Below are positions 1 to 7,612 of a stretch of DNA of 31,530 nucleotides, in pieces. Source of the stretch: 40CM-4-68-19 sp036513415. Its GTDB lineage: Bacteria; Myxococcota; Myxococcia; Myxococcales; 40CM-4-68-19. Location: the NCBI GenBank assembly GCA_036513415.1, contig DATBZA010000141.1, positions 1 to 31,530 on the forward strand. The letters run 5' to 3'. The position numbers were made by a program, and so were the translations under genes. How positions within the stretch are numbered: the first letter of the stretch is position 1; every line of letters begins with the position of its first letter. The notes under the pieces were generated by a model, which saw nothing but the letters and a program-made list of their open reading frames with translations, was not told the DNA's origin and ran no database searches.

Positions 1-708
1 CCCGCCGGTGTCGCCGCCGCCGTTCTGCGGCGATTCGTACAGCTCGCAGGTGGCCTGCCCGCGCAGGACCAACTCGCCCTTCTGGTTCTCCGCCCAGAGC
101 TCGACGTCGGCGTAGCAGGCGCCGGCGTCCTTGCGCAGCTCGGCGATGCGGCCGTGGCAGGTCAGCTCGTCGTTGGGCCAGACGATCTTGATGAACCGCG
201 CCGACAACTTGCGCACGTGCCCGCGCCGCAGCCAGGCGGAGAGGAGCTGCCCGACGAACGCCATGGCCAGCATGCCGGGCGCGAACAGCCCGGGGAAGCC
301 GACCGCGTGCGCGTAGGGCTCGTCGAGGTGCAGCCGGTTGAAGTCGCCGGACGACGCCGCGTAGCGGACGATCTGCACCCGATCGATGGCCGGCTTGGTG
401 AGGGGAGGGAGATCGTCGCCGACCCGCAGCTCGCTCCAGTAGAAGCTCCGCGCCAGGCTCTGCTTCGGCTCCTGCACCTGCTTGGGAGGCGTGAGCGCCG
501 GCATCCCGCGCGGCGGCTGCGGCTCCGGCTTCTTGGCGGGCGGCGGAGGCGGGGAGGACTTCTTCGCCGCCGGAAGCGGCTTCTTCACGCTCGCGGTCGG
601 GAACTTGGTCACCTTGGCCAGCTTTGCCTTCGCTTTCTTGGGGGCAGACTTCGTCACGGGCTTGCTCGCGGGGCGCGCCATCCTCTTCGCTGCGCTGCGG
701 CTAATCAT
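1..708 (-). CDS. MaoC-like (R)-hydratase/dehydratase, catalytic subunit (3' end beyond window)
   Basis: A hot-dog fold dehydratase that should hydrate/dehydrate an acyl-thioester such as 2-enoyl-CoA or -ACP. The 236 visible codons have no stop, so the C-terminus is outside the window. Residues 88-225 carry the hydratase-2 signature: an SSGDFNRLHLDEPYA stretch gives the catalytic Asp122-x4-His127 dyad, followed by a GFPGLFAPGMLAMAF segment. Residues 1-85 form an unusual Lys/Ala/Pro-rich, disordered-looking tail that resembles a histone H1 tail. The ATG overlaps the last 8 bases of the upstream dehydratase gene and has GGAG upstream, so the two are probably translationally coupled. The partner gene keeps the fold but lacks the dyad. 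This matches the HadA/HadB type of heterodimer known from mycobacterial FAS-II; the substrate here is unknown. Confidence 0.85.
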   Translation of the reverse strand, partial: MISRSAAKRMARPASKPVTKSAPKKAKAKLAKVTKFPTASVKKPLPAAKKSSPPPPPAKKPEPQPPRGMPALTPPKQVQEPKQSLARSFYWSELRVGDDLPPLTKPAIDRVQIVRYAASSGDFNRLHLDEPYAHAVGFPGLFAPGMLAMAFVGQLLSAWLRRGHVRKLSARFIKIVWPNDELTCHGRIAELRKDAGACYADVELWAENQKGELVLRGQATCELYESPQNGGGDTGG

Positions 709-1171
709 GGAGATCTCCTGGCGCGTGCTTGGGCGCCATCCGCACCACCCAGAGCTGGCGGGAGCGGTAGACGAGCTCGCCGGCATCGTCCCGGCCCTCG
801 TCCTCGATGATCACGACGTCGGTGGGTCCGCTGGGCGTCGGGCGGCTCTCGATCCCCGCCACCTTGCTTCGGACCGTCAGCTTGTCGCCTGCCACGATCG
901 GGCGCGCGTACTCGAAGCTCTGTTCCGCCTGGAGCAGGTGCTTGCCCGGCGAGAGCATCAGGCCCTCGCGCAGGTCCGAGCCGGCCCTCAGGGAAGTGGG
1001 AAAAGTCGGGGGAGCCACCACGCTCCGGTAGCCCGCCGCGCGCGCGGCCGCTTCCTCGAAGTAGATGGGGTTGGTCTCGCCGATCGCCTCGGCGAAGCGC
1101 CGGATGGCGCCCTTCTCCACTTCGTTCACCGCGGGTTTCGCTTCCCGCCCTGTCGCGCTGCGATCGACCAC
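701..1171 (-). CDS. MaoC N-terminal-type dehydratase subunit (HadA-like)
   Basis: A 156-residue hot-dog protein of the MaoC_dehydrat_N/FAS1-like dehydratase type. It shows FAEAIGETNPIYFEE, the position equivalent to the hydratase motif, but with Glu-x4-Tyr where the catalytic subunit has Asp-x4-His, so it is probably the non-catalytic, acyl-chain-binding half. The following APPTFPTSL segment is typical of this subfamily. It lies between the oxidoreductase gene (11-bp gap upstream) and the catalytic subunit (8-bp overlap downstream), which supports co-expression and heterodimer formation. The start is the first ATG after the upstream stop. The family assignment is firm; the HadA-like role is inferred from the gene pair. 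Confidence 0.82.
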   Translation of the reverse strand: MVDRSATGREAKPAVNEVEKGAIRRFAEAIGETNPIYFEEAAARAAGYRSVVAPPTFPTSLRAGSDLREGLMLSPGKHLLQAEQSFEYARPIVAGDKLTVRSKVAGIESRPTPSGPTDVVIIEDEGRDDAGELVYRSRQLWVVRMAPKHAPGDLHD

Positions 1172-1182
1172 GTTGTGCTCCC

Positions 1183-2166
1183 TTATCTTCCCGCCGGCAG
1201 ATCCAGGACGCTGATCAGGCCCGGTTCGGAGCCCTGCACCAGCGGCGCCGCGTGGACCACGGTCCAGACCGTGGCCTTGTCGCCTGGCGTCCCGCCCGGG
1301 ATCAGCACCCGGATGCCGGGGTCCCCGATCAGCTCGATCTCGTCTCGCGGCTGCGGAGCGCCGAGAGCGATGATGAGGTCCAGGATCGCCACTTCCTTCC
1401 CGTCATGAAACGCCCGCGCCACCTGCTGGATCCCGACGATGCCGCCCTTGGGCACCGTGAACCCGTCCCCCTCCATGTCCTCTTCGGCCTCGACCGGATC
1501 GATGGACTCGTCGACCTCGTCCACCTCCAGGCCGACTCCCAGCGCGGCGAGCGCGGCGGACTCCATCAGGCCGACGTGGCCGAGGGTGCCTTCGTCCACC
1601 CCGCGATCGAACTCTTCCTCGTTCAGCCCGGCGCCGGTCTTGAGCTGGAGTTGCTTGCGGCGGGTGCGCGAGTCCACCACGCGCTTGACGTGGACGCGCT
1701 CCACCGGGCCGCAGACCGCACCCAGCGTGGCCGGCAGGCGGTCCATCACGAACCCGGGGTTCACTCCCGTCCCCAAGAGCGCGAGCTTCCGCTTCTGCGC
1801 CAGCTTGTCCAGGCGCTCGGCGATCTCCGGATGCCGCAACCAGGGATAGGACAGCTCCTCGCAGGTGGAGACGACGCAGAGACCGGCGGTGAGCGCCTGC
1901 GCCAGCTCTCCCTCGACCCGGTCGAGACGGCTGCCGGTGGCATGGAGCAGCACGCCGCCCTGCGCCTTCTTCATCTCGGCGGCCGCATCCGAACCGATGA
2001 TCACGTCTGGACAGGGTGCGTCGACCACATCCGACAGCTTCTTTCCGACCCGCTTCGGATCGAGATCGATGGCGGCCACGATCTCCAGATCCGGCTTCTG
2101 CAGCGCGCAGCGGGCAATGCCGCGGCCGATGGCGCCAAGGCCCATCAGTGCGACTTTGATTGCCAA
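1183..2166 (-). CDS. NAD(P)-dependent oxidoreductase, dihydrodipicolinate reductase-like
   Basis: A 327-residue protein starting with a Rossmann dinucleotide-binding motif, GLGAIGRGIAR, at about residues 7-17. It is followed by AAIDLDPKRVGKKLSDV and a TGSRLDRVEGEL region, as in the DapB-like/2,4-diaminopentanoate dehydrogenase-like superfamily. I chose the TTG start at 2164-2166 because AGGAGG lies 6 bases upstream and the dinucleotide fold starts immediately after it. An upstream ATG at 2250 would add 28 residues of no family resemblance. It is the first gene of an apparent operon with the two dehydratase subunits. True lysine-pathway DapB is usually shorter (about 270 residues), so the substrate is more likely a lipid or amino-acid-derived compound; this is not determined. 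Confidence 0.75.
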   Translation of the reverse strand: MAIKVALMGLGAIGRGIARCALQKPDLEIVAAIDLDPKRVGKKLSDVVDAPCPDVIIGSDAAAEMKKAQGGVLLHATGSRLDRVEGELAQALTAGLCVVSTCEELSYPWLRHPEIAERLDKLAQKRKLALLGTGVNPGFVMDRLPATLGAVCGPVERVHVKRVVDSRTRRKQLQLKTGAGLNEEEFDRGVDEGTLGHVGLMESAALAALGVGLEVDEVDESIDPVEAEEDMEGDGFTVPKGGIVGIQQVARAFHDGKEVAILDLIIALGAPQPRDEIELIGDPGIRVLIPGGTPGDKATVWTVVHAAPLVQGSEPGLISVLDLPAGR

Positions 2167-2190
2167 CTCGCGCCTCCTGCCCCCTTGATT

Positions 2191-2218
2191 TGAAACTTTT
2201 ACAAATGCGGGGGTTTCA
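2191..2218. promoter_or_regulatory. Possible operator: TGAAAC/GTTTCA inverted repeat
   Basis: A 6-bp perfect inverted repeat (TGAAAC, 16 bases, GTTTCA) lies 25 bases upstream of the TTG start of the oxidoreductase operon. It also stands out as an AT-richer patch in a GC-rich background. It could be the binding site of a dimeric repressor or part of the promoter. Six-base arms can arise by chance, so this is tentative. Confidence 0.25.
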
Positions 2219-2353
2219 GCCTTATAGCCCGCCGCTCTTGCGCGAAACAAGGGAAAGCCGGCCGTCGGACCTGCGCGGAACCTGTCGACAACCGGGGATG
2301 GCGCGTTGCGTCGTCTAGCCAGAAGACACTGAAATCAGGGTGGATTCAAGTTT

Positions 2354-2370
2354 GGCGGCTCGCTGCCGCC
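2354..2370 (-). terminator. Possible terminator hairpin downstream of PBP-glutaredoxin genes
   Basis: GGCGGC, 5-base loop, GCCGCC: a 6-bp perfect GC stem about 120 bases after the stop of the minus-strand glutaredoxin-like gene. On the minus strand it is followed by AAACTTG rather than a T-run, so it is weak as an intrinsic terminator. Confidence 0.3.
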
Positions 2371-2487
2371 AGGCGCTGTGAACAGGAGACCTACAGCTGC
2401 CCGGCAATTCAATAGCAAATTTGGAAACGCCGGGCATGCCCACAGACGTCACTCAGGCGCACTGGCTGGCTCTTGCACGCGCACCGT

Positions 2488-2724
2488 TCAGGGAAGCAGG
2501 CTCTTCTTCAGCGCCTGGGCGTCGACCCGGTGCTTGAACGCGCGCTTGCCGTCGACCTCCACGACCGGGATGTCGTGCTTGTAGTCCTCGTACAGGTCGC
2601 CGGACCAACCGATGTCGATCTCGCGGAACTCGAACTCGACCTCTCGCCGGAGGCCGAGAATGGCGGCCTTCGCCGTCCGGCACAGGGAACATCGCTCGCG
2701 CGTGTACAGGACGACCCGGTGCAT
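2488..2724 (-). CDS. Glutaredoxin-like (DUF836-type) thiol protein
   Basis: A 78-residue thioredoxin-fold protein with an N-terminal beta strand, VVLYTRERCSLC, that carries a CSLC (CxxC) redox motif at about residues 10-13. It also has the cis-Pro-type segment DIPVVEVDGKRAF near residues 52-64, as in glutaredoxin-like PF05768 proteins. It likely acts as a small cytoplasmic thiol-disulfide oxidoreductase with an unknown partner. The ATG at 2722-2724 comes 11 bases after the PBP stop codon; GGCGG precedes it. A longer in-frame start exists inside the PBP gene, but its extra sequence is unlike the family. It is probably co-transcribed with the PBP gene. Confidence 0.78.
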   Translation of the reverse strand: MHRVVLYTRERCSLCRTAKAAILGLRREVEFEFREIDIGWSGDLYEDYKHDIPVVEVDGKRAFKHRVDAQALKKSLLP

Positions 2725-2735
2725 GTCCGCCGGGC

Positions 2736-4145
2736 CTACCCGTGCTTCTTCCGCCGCTTGTAGTGCTTCACGCGCGCGACGGGCGGCTGGCCGAGGGGCC
2801 CGCCGACCAGGTATGCCTTGAGCGCTTCGCGCGCGATGTACGGCGCGTGGATCCGCCACTTCGGCCCGTTCACCACCACCGCCGCCACCGCGATCTTCGG
2901 GTCGTCCGCCGGCGCGAAGCCCACGAACCAGGAGTAGTCCTTGAACGGCTTGTAGTTGCTGAGCGAGCCGGTCTTCCCGGCCACCTCGATGTTCCCGAGG
3001 ACGTTCCGGCGGCGCTCGTGGAAAGTGGGCGTGGCGGTGCCCTGCGAGACCGTCAGCTTCATCATGTCCCGCAGCGCGGCCGCCGTCTCGACGTTCATCA
3101 GGCGCAGGGAGCCGGTGGATTCCACCGCCTCGTCGTTCACGGCGTCGATCAGCGACGGCTCCATCGCCACGCCGCCGTTCCCGACGGACGCAGCGATCAG
3201 GGCCGCGTGCATGGGCGACAGCTTCACCTGACCGAATCCCGCGGCGCTCTTGGCGAAGCCGAGGCCGTCGTCGGGGATCTCGGCGCTCGACTGCTCCAGC
3301 GGCTGATCGAAGATGGGCCGGTTGAAGAGGAAGCGCTCCGCGGACCTGCGCAGCTCCTCGCCGTCGAGGTGCTTCACCGCCATCTTGGCGAACACCACGT
3401 TTGCGCTCTTCGCCATCGCCATGCTGAGCGAGAGGCAGCGGCGGTCCAGGTTGGGCTTGTCCTGAAGCAGCTTCCCCACCAGCCGCCGGATGCCGCCGTG
3501 GTAGCAGGTCTCGTCGTTGGGGCTCACGCCCTTCTCCAAGAGCGCGGCGCCGGTGACGATCTTGAAGACGGAGGCGGCGGGATACACCGGCTTGGTCACC
3601 GCGCCCTCGCCGAGCTCGGCCATGGCCAGGACCTTGCCGGTCTTCGGGTCGAGCGCCACCACCGCGGCCCCCACCGGCCGGTACATGCGGAGCAGCTTTT
3701 CCATCTTTCCCTGCAGCTTGGGCTCGATGGTGAAGCGGACCTGCTTGCCGTCGGCGGTCCTGGCCAGATACACGTCGCCGGATAGCTTCGCCTTCTTCCA
3801 GAGCGCGAGCCCCTGTGGGTGGTCCACGTGCTGCACCACCGCGTTGGTCGCCGCCGCCGGAACCTGTTGGATCTGGGCGGGATGCTCCGGGAGGCCGGCG
3901 TCCAGCTCCGCCTCCGCCTCCCCCACCGCGTTGGCGATGTCCGAGGCGTTCAGCTGGTCGGGCTCTCCCATCGGATCCCAGGGGGCCTCACGGACGTCGG
4001 CGGCGGGTGGAGTCTCGCCGGGACCGGGCTCTGGCTGCTGGGCGTGCGCGGCGAACGCGAGCGCCGCCGCCACGCAGGCGGTGGCAAGATGGACTGGTCT
4101 CACTTGGAGTCGGCGGCGCGGGATGTCAGTCACCTCGAAGATCAT
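2736..4145 (-). CDS. Penicillin-binding protein transpeptidase domain, exported
   Basis: A 469-residue periplasmic D,D-transpeptidase-like protein. It has a hydrophobic export signal (about residues 19-35, ending AHA before QQPEP), a Pro/Ala/Glu-rich linker, then a PF00905-type domain with all three active-site motifs: Ser192-VF-Lys195 (SxxK), Ser247-Ala-Asn249 (SxN) and Lys391-Thr-Gly393 (KTG). It lacks a glycosyltransferase domain and a clear class B dimerisation domain, so it is a short class B-type or stand-alone enzyme for peptidoglycan cross-linking. The Lys/Arg-rich C-terminus (HYKRRKKHG) is notable. The start is uncertain: GTG codons 6 and 16 codons downstream would also leave a signal peptide. 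It is divergent from the MscS gene. Confidence 0.85.
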   Translation of the reverse strand: MIFEVTDIPRRRLQVRPVHLATACVAAALAFAAHAQQPEPGPGETPPAADVREAPWDPMGEPDQLNASDIANAVGEAEAELDAGLPEHPAQIQQVPAAATNAVVQHVDHPQGLALWKKAKLSGDVYLARTADGKQVRFTIEPKLQGKMEKLLRMYRPVGAAVVALDPKTGKVLAMAELGEGAVTKPVYPAASVFKIVTGAALLEKGVSPNDETCYHGGIRRLVGKLLQDKPNLDRRCLSLSMAMAKSANVVFAKMAVKHLDGEELRRSAERFLFNRPIFDQPLEQSSAEIPDDGLGFAKSAAGFGQVKLSPMHAALIAASVGNGGVAMEPSLIDAVNDEAVESTGSLRLMNVETAAALRDMMKLTVSQGTATPTFHERRRNVLGNIEVAGKTGSLSNYKPFKDYSWFVGFAPADDPKIAVAAVVVNGPKWRIHAPYIAREALKAYLVGGPLGQPPVARVKHYKRRKKHG

Positions 4146-4177
4146 CGTACCGGGGAGTGGTCACGCCGCAAATTCGC

Positions 4178-4206
4178 GGTTGACGGATCTGCGCCGCGGA
4201 TCAACC
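4178..4206. promoter_or_regulatory. Inverted repeat GGTTGA-N17-TCAACC in divergent PBP/MscS intergenic region
   Basis: A 6-bp perfect inverted repeat sits in the 71-base gap between the divergent PBP and MscS genes. TTGACG within the left arm could be a -35 element for the rightward gene, but no good -10 is visible. It may be an operator or coincidental. Confidence 0.25.
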
Positions 4207-4216
4207 TTCGCGCGCC

Positions 4217-5047
4217 GTGCTCTCTTCCCTGGATCCCGTGACAGCGCAAAAACCCTCGTGGTGGAGGGCGCTCACGATCGATCTCGAGCTGCGGCCCCTG
4301 GTCACGCTCGCGGTGTTGCTCGGGCTGGCGTGGTTCCTGACCCGCTTCATCAACCTGGGCTTCAAGCGCGTGGTGGAGCGGCACCGGCAGCGAGGCACCC
4401 TGCTCCCGGCGGCGGCGACCCAGCTCGCGCTGGGGAGGCGGTTGCTCACCACCGTGATCTGGGTCACCGCCGCCGCCATCGGCCTCGCACAGTTTCCCGA
4501 GCTGCGGGTCCTCTCGGCGGGGCTGCTCGCCTCGGCCGGGCTTTCCGGCCTGATCGTCGGCTTCGCCGCCCGCGGCACCCTCGGCAACGCCATCGCCGGC
4601 ATCACCATCTCCATCGCGCAGCCCATCCGCATCGGCGACGACGTGGAGATCAAGAGCGAACGCGGGATCGTGGAGGACATCTACTTCACCTACACCGTGC
4701 TGCGGCTCGGCGACGGGCGCCGGCTGATCATCCCCAACGACATGGTGGCCTCCGAGGTGATCAAGAACGCCACCATGGGAGGAGTGACGCGCGTCGCGCG
4801 CCCCGAGGTGCTGGTGCCGCCCGCGGTTGCTCCGGAGACCGTCCGGTCCGCGTTGCTGGCGGTGGCCAACGAGCATGAGCAGCTCGACCGCGCAGCCGTG
4901 CCCCCGGAGGTGTATTACGTGCGGGTGGACGAGCGCGGAACGGTGCTCCGTCTGGTGGCCACCTGCACGGACCCGGCGGCCGCCGACCGGCTGGTCCAGA
5001 AGGCGCTCGCCCAGGCCGCGCAGATGGTCTTCAAGCGTGCATTGTGA
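4217..5047 (+). CDS. MscS-family mechanosensitive ion channel
   Basis: A 276-residue inner-membrane protein with hydrophobic helices at about residues 27-45, 77-92 and 98-133. The third is the Gly/Ala-rich pore helix of MscS, seen in ASAGLSGLIVGFAARGTL. It is followed by the MscS beta-domain sequence (IRIGDDVEI, GIVEDIYFTYTVLRLGDGR, IIPNDMVASEVIKN). It would open under membrane tension and release osmolytes on hypo-osmotic shock. The length fits the small-conductance core family. The start is GTG; a second GTG 7 codons later is an equally possible start. It is divergent from the PBP gene. Confidence 0.9.
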   Translation: MLSSLDPVTAQKPSWWRALTIDLELRPLVTLAVLLGLAWFLTRFINLGFKRVVERHRQRGTLLPAAATQLALGRRLLTTVIWVTAAAIGLAQFPELRVLSAGLLASAGLSGLIVGFAARGTLGNAIAGITISIAQPIRIGDDVEIKSERGIVEDIYFTYTVLRLGDGRRLIIPNDMVASEVIKNATMGGVTRVARPEVLVPPAVAPETVRSALLAVANEHEQLDRAAVPPEVYYVRVDERGTVLRLVATCTDPAAADRLVQKALAQAAQMVFKRAL

Positions 5048-5130
5048 GGGGAAATTTCCGGGGCCGCCCGTTGTTCCATGTTAGTTACAGGGAGCCTGCC
5101 GTCGGGCAGTGAACGAAGGGGACCGTCCAC

Positions 5131-7125
5131 GTGAAGAGCAACTGGAACGTCTTTATCGCCGTCTGCGTCGGCGCCGTCGCCGGCTTCGCGGTCGGCCAGC
5201 ACATGGGCTCCAAGGGCGGCAGCCTGGGAACGCCGCTCCGCAACGCGCCGCAGGCCGCACCGTCGCCGGCCGCCATGGCACCGCCGGGCTCGGATCAGAT
5301 CTTCAAGGTGGCGCTGGGCGATGCTCCGCAGCTGGGCAGCGCGGACGCCAAGGTGACCATCGTCGAGTGGTCGGACTTCCAGTGCCCGTTCTGCAGCCGC
5401 GTGGTCGACACGCTCCGAGAGATCGAAAAGAACTACGGCGCGGACGTCCGCCTCGTCTTCAAGCAGAACCCACTGCCGATGCACCCCGACGCCCCGTATG
5501 CCGCCAAGGCGAGCATCGCCGCGCAGAGGCAGGGAAAGTTCTGGCAGATGCACGACAAGCTGTTCGAGGCCGCCGCGTCGCGCCAGCAGGACGCGCTCAA
5601 GCAGGACAAGGTGGACGCCATGGCGCGCGACCTGGGCCTGGACACGGAGCGCTACCAGCGCGACGTGAGCTCGCCCGAGACTGCCCAGGTCATCCGCGAC
5701 GATCAGGCGCAGGCCGCGAAGCTGGGCGCCGGCGGCACGCCGCACTTCTTCATCAACGGCGCGCGCGTGTCGGGCGCCATGCCGTACGACTCGTTCAAGG
5801 TGGTCATCGACGCCCAGCTCAAGCGCGCCAACACCGCGCTGGCCACCGGCGTAGCGAAGAGGGACCTCTACGAGTCCCTGATCAAGGACGGCCTGGGCAG
5901 TCCCCCCGCGCCGCCTCCGCAGGCCGCGCCGCAGGCGCAGGCGCGCAACGTCGATCCCGGCGACGGCCCCTGGATCGGCGCCAAGAAGCCCAAGGTCACC
6001 ATCGTCGAGTGGTCCGACTTCCAGTGCCCGTTCTGCGCGCGCGTGGAGCCGACGCTCAAGCAGGTCCTGGACACCTACAAGGACGACGTCCGCATCGTCT
6101 GGCGCAACGAGCCGCTCAGCTTCCACGAGAACGCGATGCCCGCCGCCAAGGCCGCCATGGCCGCGGCCAGGCAGGGCAACGACAAGTTCTGGAAGATGCA
6201 CGGGCTGATGTTCTCGCACCAGAACGAGCTGTCGGAGGCGAAGTACCAGGAGTGGGCGAAGCAGATCGGCCTCGACCTCGCGCGCTGGAGGAAGGACAAG
6301 GAGTCGCCCGAGGTCGCGGCGCTGATCGCCAAGGACAACTCCTACGCGCAGTCGGTGGGCGCGGACGGGACGCCGTCCTTCTTCATCAACGGCCGGTTCG
6401 TCTCCGGGGCCATGCCGTTCGACACCTTCAAGGGCGTGATCGACGAGCAGGTCCGCAAGGCGGACGAGCTGCTGAAGAAAGGCGTGAAGCAGGAGGGGCT
6501 GTACCAGGCGCTTGTCGACGAGAACGTCAAGGCGGCTGGCGGTCCGGCGCTGGCCGCGGGGCCAGGCCAGGCGCCGGGCGCAGAGCCGAAGTTCGACGTG
6601 CAAGCGGGCAATGCGCCGGCGAAGGGCCCCAAGAACGCGCCGGTCACCATCGTCGAGTGGTCGGATTTCCAGTGCCCGTTCTGCAGCCGCGCGCAACCGA
6701 CGCTCCAACAGATCATGAAGGAGTACCAGGGCAAGGTGCGCCTGGTGTGGAAGAACCAGCCGCTCTCCTTCCATCCGAACGCCATGCCGGCGGCGGAGGC
6801 CGCGATGGCCGCCTACCAGCAGGGGAACGACAAGTTCTGGGCGATGCACGACCGGTTCTTCGAGAAGCAGAACGAGCTCTCGCCGGCCTACTACGAGCAG
6901 GTGGCGCGCGAGATCGGGCTGGACGTGCCGAAGTGGAAGGCGGCGGTGGAATCGCGCAGCTCTCAGGCGGCGATCCAGGGCGACATGGTCGCCGGCAACA
7001 CGGTGGGCGCCAACGGCACGCCGACCTTCTTCATCAACGGCCGGAAGCTGGTCGGCGCCATGCCCTTCGAGTCCTTCAAGGCGGTCATCGACGCCGAGTT
7101 GTCCTCGCGGGTCGCGAAGAAGTAA
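5131..7125 (+). CDS. Membrane-anchored protein with three tandem DsbA-like thioredoxin domains
   Basis: A 664-residue protein with one N-terminal membrane segment (residues 6-22) and three full DsbA/thioredoxin_4-type domains at about 75-237, 289-448 and 505-655. Each domain opens with VTIVEWSDFQCPFC, so there are three CPFC sites (Cys85/88, 299/302, 515/518). Each also has the helical insertion and the cis-Pro motif GTPxFFING near its end. Pro/Ala-rich linkers join the domains. It likely catalyses disulfide formation, isomerisation or reduction on the periplasmic side. DsbA-family proteins normally carry one such domain in about 200-250 residues, so the tandem triplication is unusual. The GTG start is preceded by GAAGGGGACC. 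The GNAT gene follows 10 bases downstream, probably in the same transcript. Confidence 0.9.
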   Translation: MKSNWNVFIAVCVGAVAGFAVGQHMGSKGGSLGTPLRNAPQAAPSPAAMAPPGSDQIFKVALGDAPQLGSADAKVTIVEWSDFQCPFCSRVVDTLREIEKNYGADVRLVFKQNPLPMHPDAPYAAKASIAAQRQGKFWQMHDKLFEAAASRQQDALKQDKVDAMARDLGLDTERYQRDVSSPETAQVIRDDQAQAAKLGAGGTPHFFINGARVSGAMPYDSFKVVIDAQLKRANTALATGVAKRDLYESLIKDGLGSPPAPPPQAAPQAQARNVDPGDGPWIGAKKPKVTIVEWSDFQCPFCARVEPTLKQVLDTYKDDVRIVWRNEPLSFHENAMPAAKAAMAAARQGNDKFWKMHGLMFSHQNELSEAKYQEWAKQIGLDLARWRKDKESPEVAALIAKDNSYAQSVGADGTPSFFINGRFVSGAMPFDTFKGVIDEQVRKADELLKKGVKQEGLYQALVDENVKAAGGPALAAGPGQAPGAEPKFDVQAGNAPAKGPKNAPVTIVEWSDFQCPFCSRAQPTLQQIMKEYQGKVRLVWKNQPLSFHPNAMPAAEAAMAAYQQGNDKFWAMHDRFFEKQNELSPAYYEQVAREIGLDVPKWKAAVESRSSQAAIQGDMVAGNTVGANGTPTFFINGRKLVGAMPFESFKAVIDAELSSRVAKK

Positions 7126-7135
7126 CCTCGCGGCC

Positions 7136-7612
7136 GTGGCCAGCATCCCGCCGCTGCCGCCGTCGAGCGGCAAGGAATGGCGGCTCCGACCCTTGAAGCG
7201 CGGCGACCGCGAGGCGGCCTTCAGGCTGCTTGCCGGCGAGGGTTGGGTGGTGCCTGCCCAGGAGCAGGAAGCCGTGCTCTCCTGGGTGGTGCAGCATCCC
7301 GAGCTGGAGAGCTTCGTCGCCCACGACGCCTACTCCTACGTGCGGCTGTTCGCGATGATCACCATGTCCCACCGCCCGCAGCTCCGGCTGGGGGGCCGCG
7401 TCGCGTCGATCGATCTGTTCGTGGTCGCCCCGGAGCAGCGGCACAAGGGCATCGGGCACGACCTGCTCTCGCAGGCGATGCGCCGGGCGGAGGCGCTCGG
7501 GTGCAAGCGGATCGAGATGCTGCTGCCCGAGACGCGCTCCGAGCGGCACACGTTCTTCGAGAACCAGGGGTTCGAGAACAACGGCAACGACCTCTGGATC
7601 CGGCGCTTCTAG
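7136..7612 (+). CDS. GNAT-family N-acetyltransferase
   Basis: A 158-residue protein with the GNAT acetyl-CoA-binding motif A, seen as VVAPEQRHKGIGHDLL (R/Q-x-x-G-x-G) at about residues 95-110. The C-terminal motif B region is FFENQGFENN. It should transfer an acetyl group from acetyl-CoA to an amine on an unidentified substrate. The GTG start comes 10 bases after the triple-DsbA stop and has no strong ribosome binding site. The 3' end converges on the PEGA kinase gene, and the two stop codons share the bases CTAG. Confidence 0.8.
   Translation: MASIPPLPPSSGKEWRLRPLKRGDREAAFRLLAGEGWVVPAQEQEAVLSWVVQHPELESFVAHDAYSYVRLFAMITMSHRPQLRLGGRVASIDLFVVAPEQRHKGIGHDLLSQAMRRAEALGCKRIEMLLPETRSERHTFFENQGFENNGNDLWIRRF

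Larger units (their letters stand above)
2167..2487. other. Intergenic region between oxidoreductase operon and glutaredoxin gene
   Basis: About 320 bases with no convincing gene. It holds the promoter side of the oxidoreductase operon, including the TGAAAC/GTTTCA inverted repeat, and the 3' flank of the glutaredoxin-like gene with a GGCGGC/GCCGCC hairpin at 2354-2370. Short open frames here have no start signal or family resemblance. Confidence 0.5.

Noticed and set aside
2453..2692. A minus-strand frame of 79 codons inside the glutaredoxin-like gene
   Set aside because: It is out of phase with the CxxC-containing frame and has only Arg/Pro/Gly-rich sequence.
5353..6700. Three nearly identical 40-45-base segments that look like a spaced DNA repeat
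   Set aside because: They encode the CPFC active-site strand of each DsbA domain, so they are explained by protein domain duplication rather than a CRISPR or mobile element.
4915..7173. A 752-codon open frame antisense to the triple-DsbA gene
   Set aside because: It mirrors the codon periodicity of the plus-strand gene, its product is Leu/Arg/Val-rich without a domain, and GC-rich DNA commonly leaves the antisense frame open.
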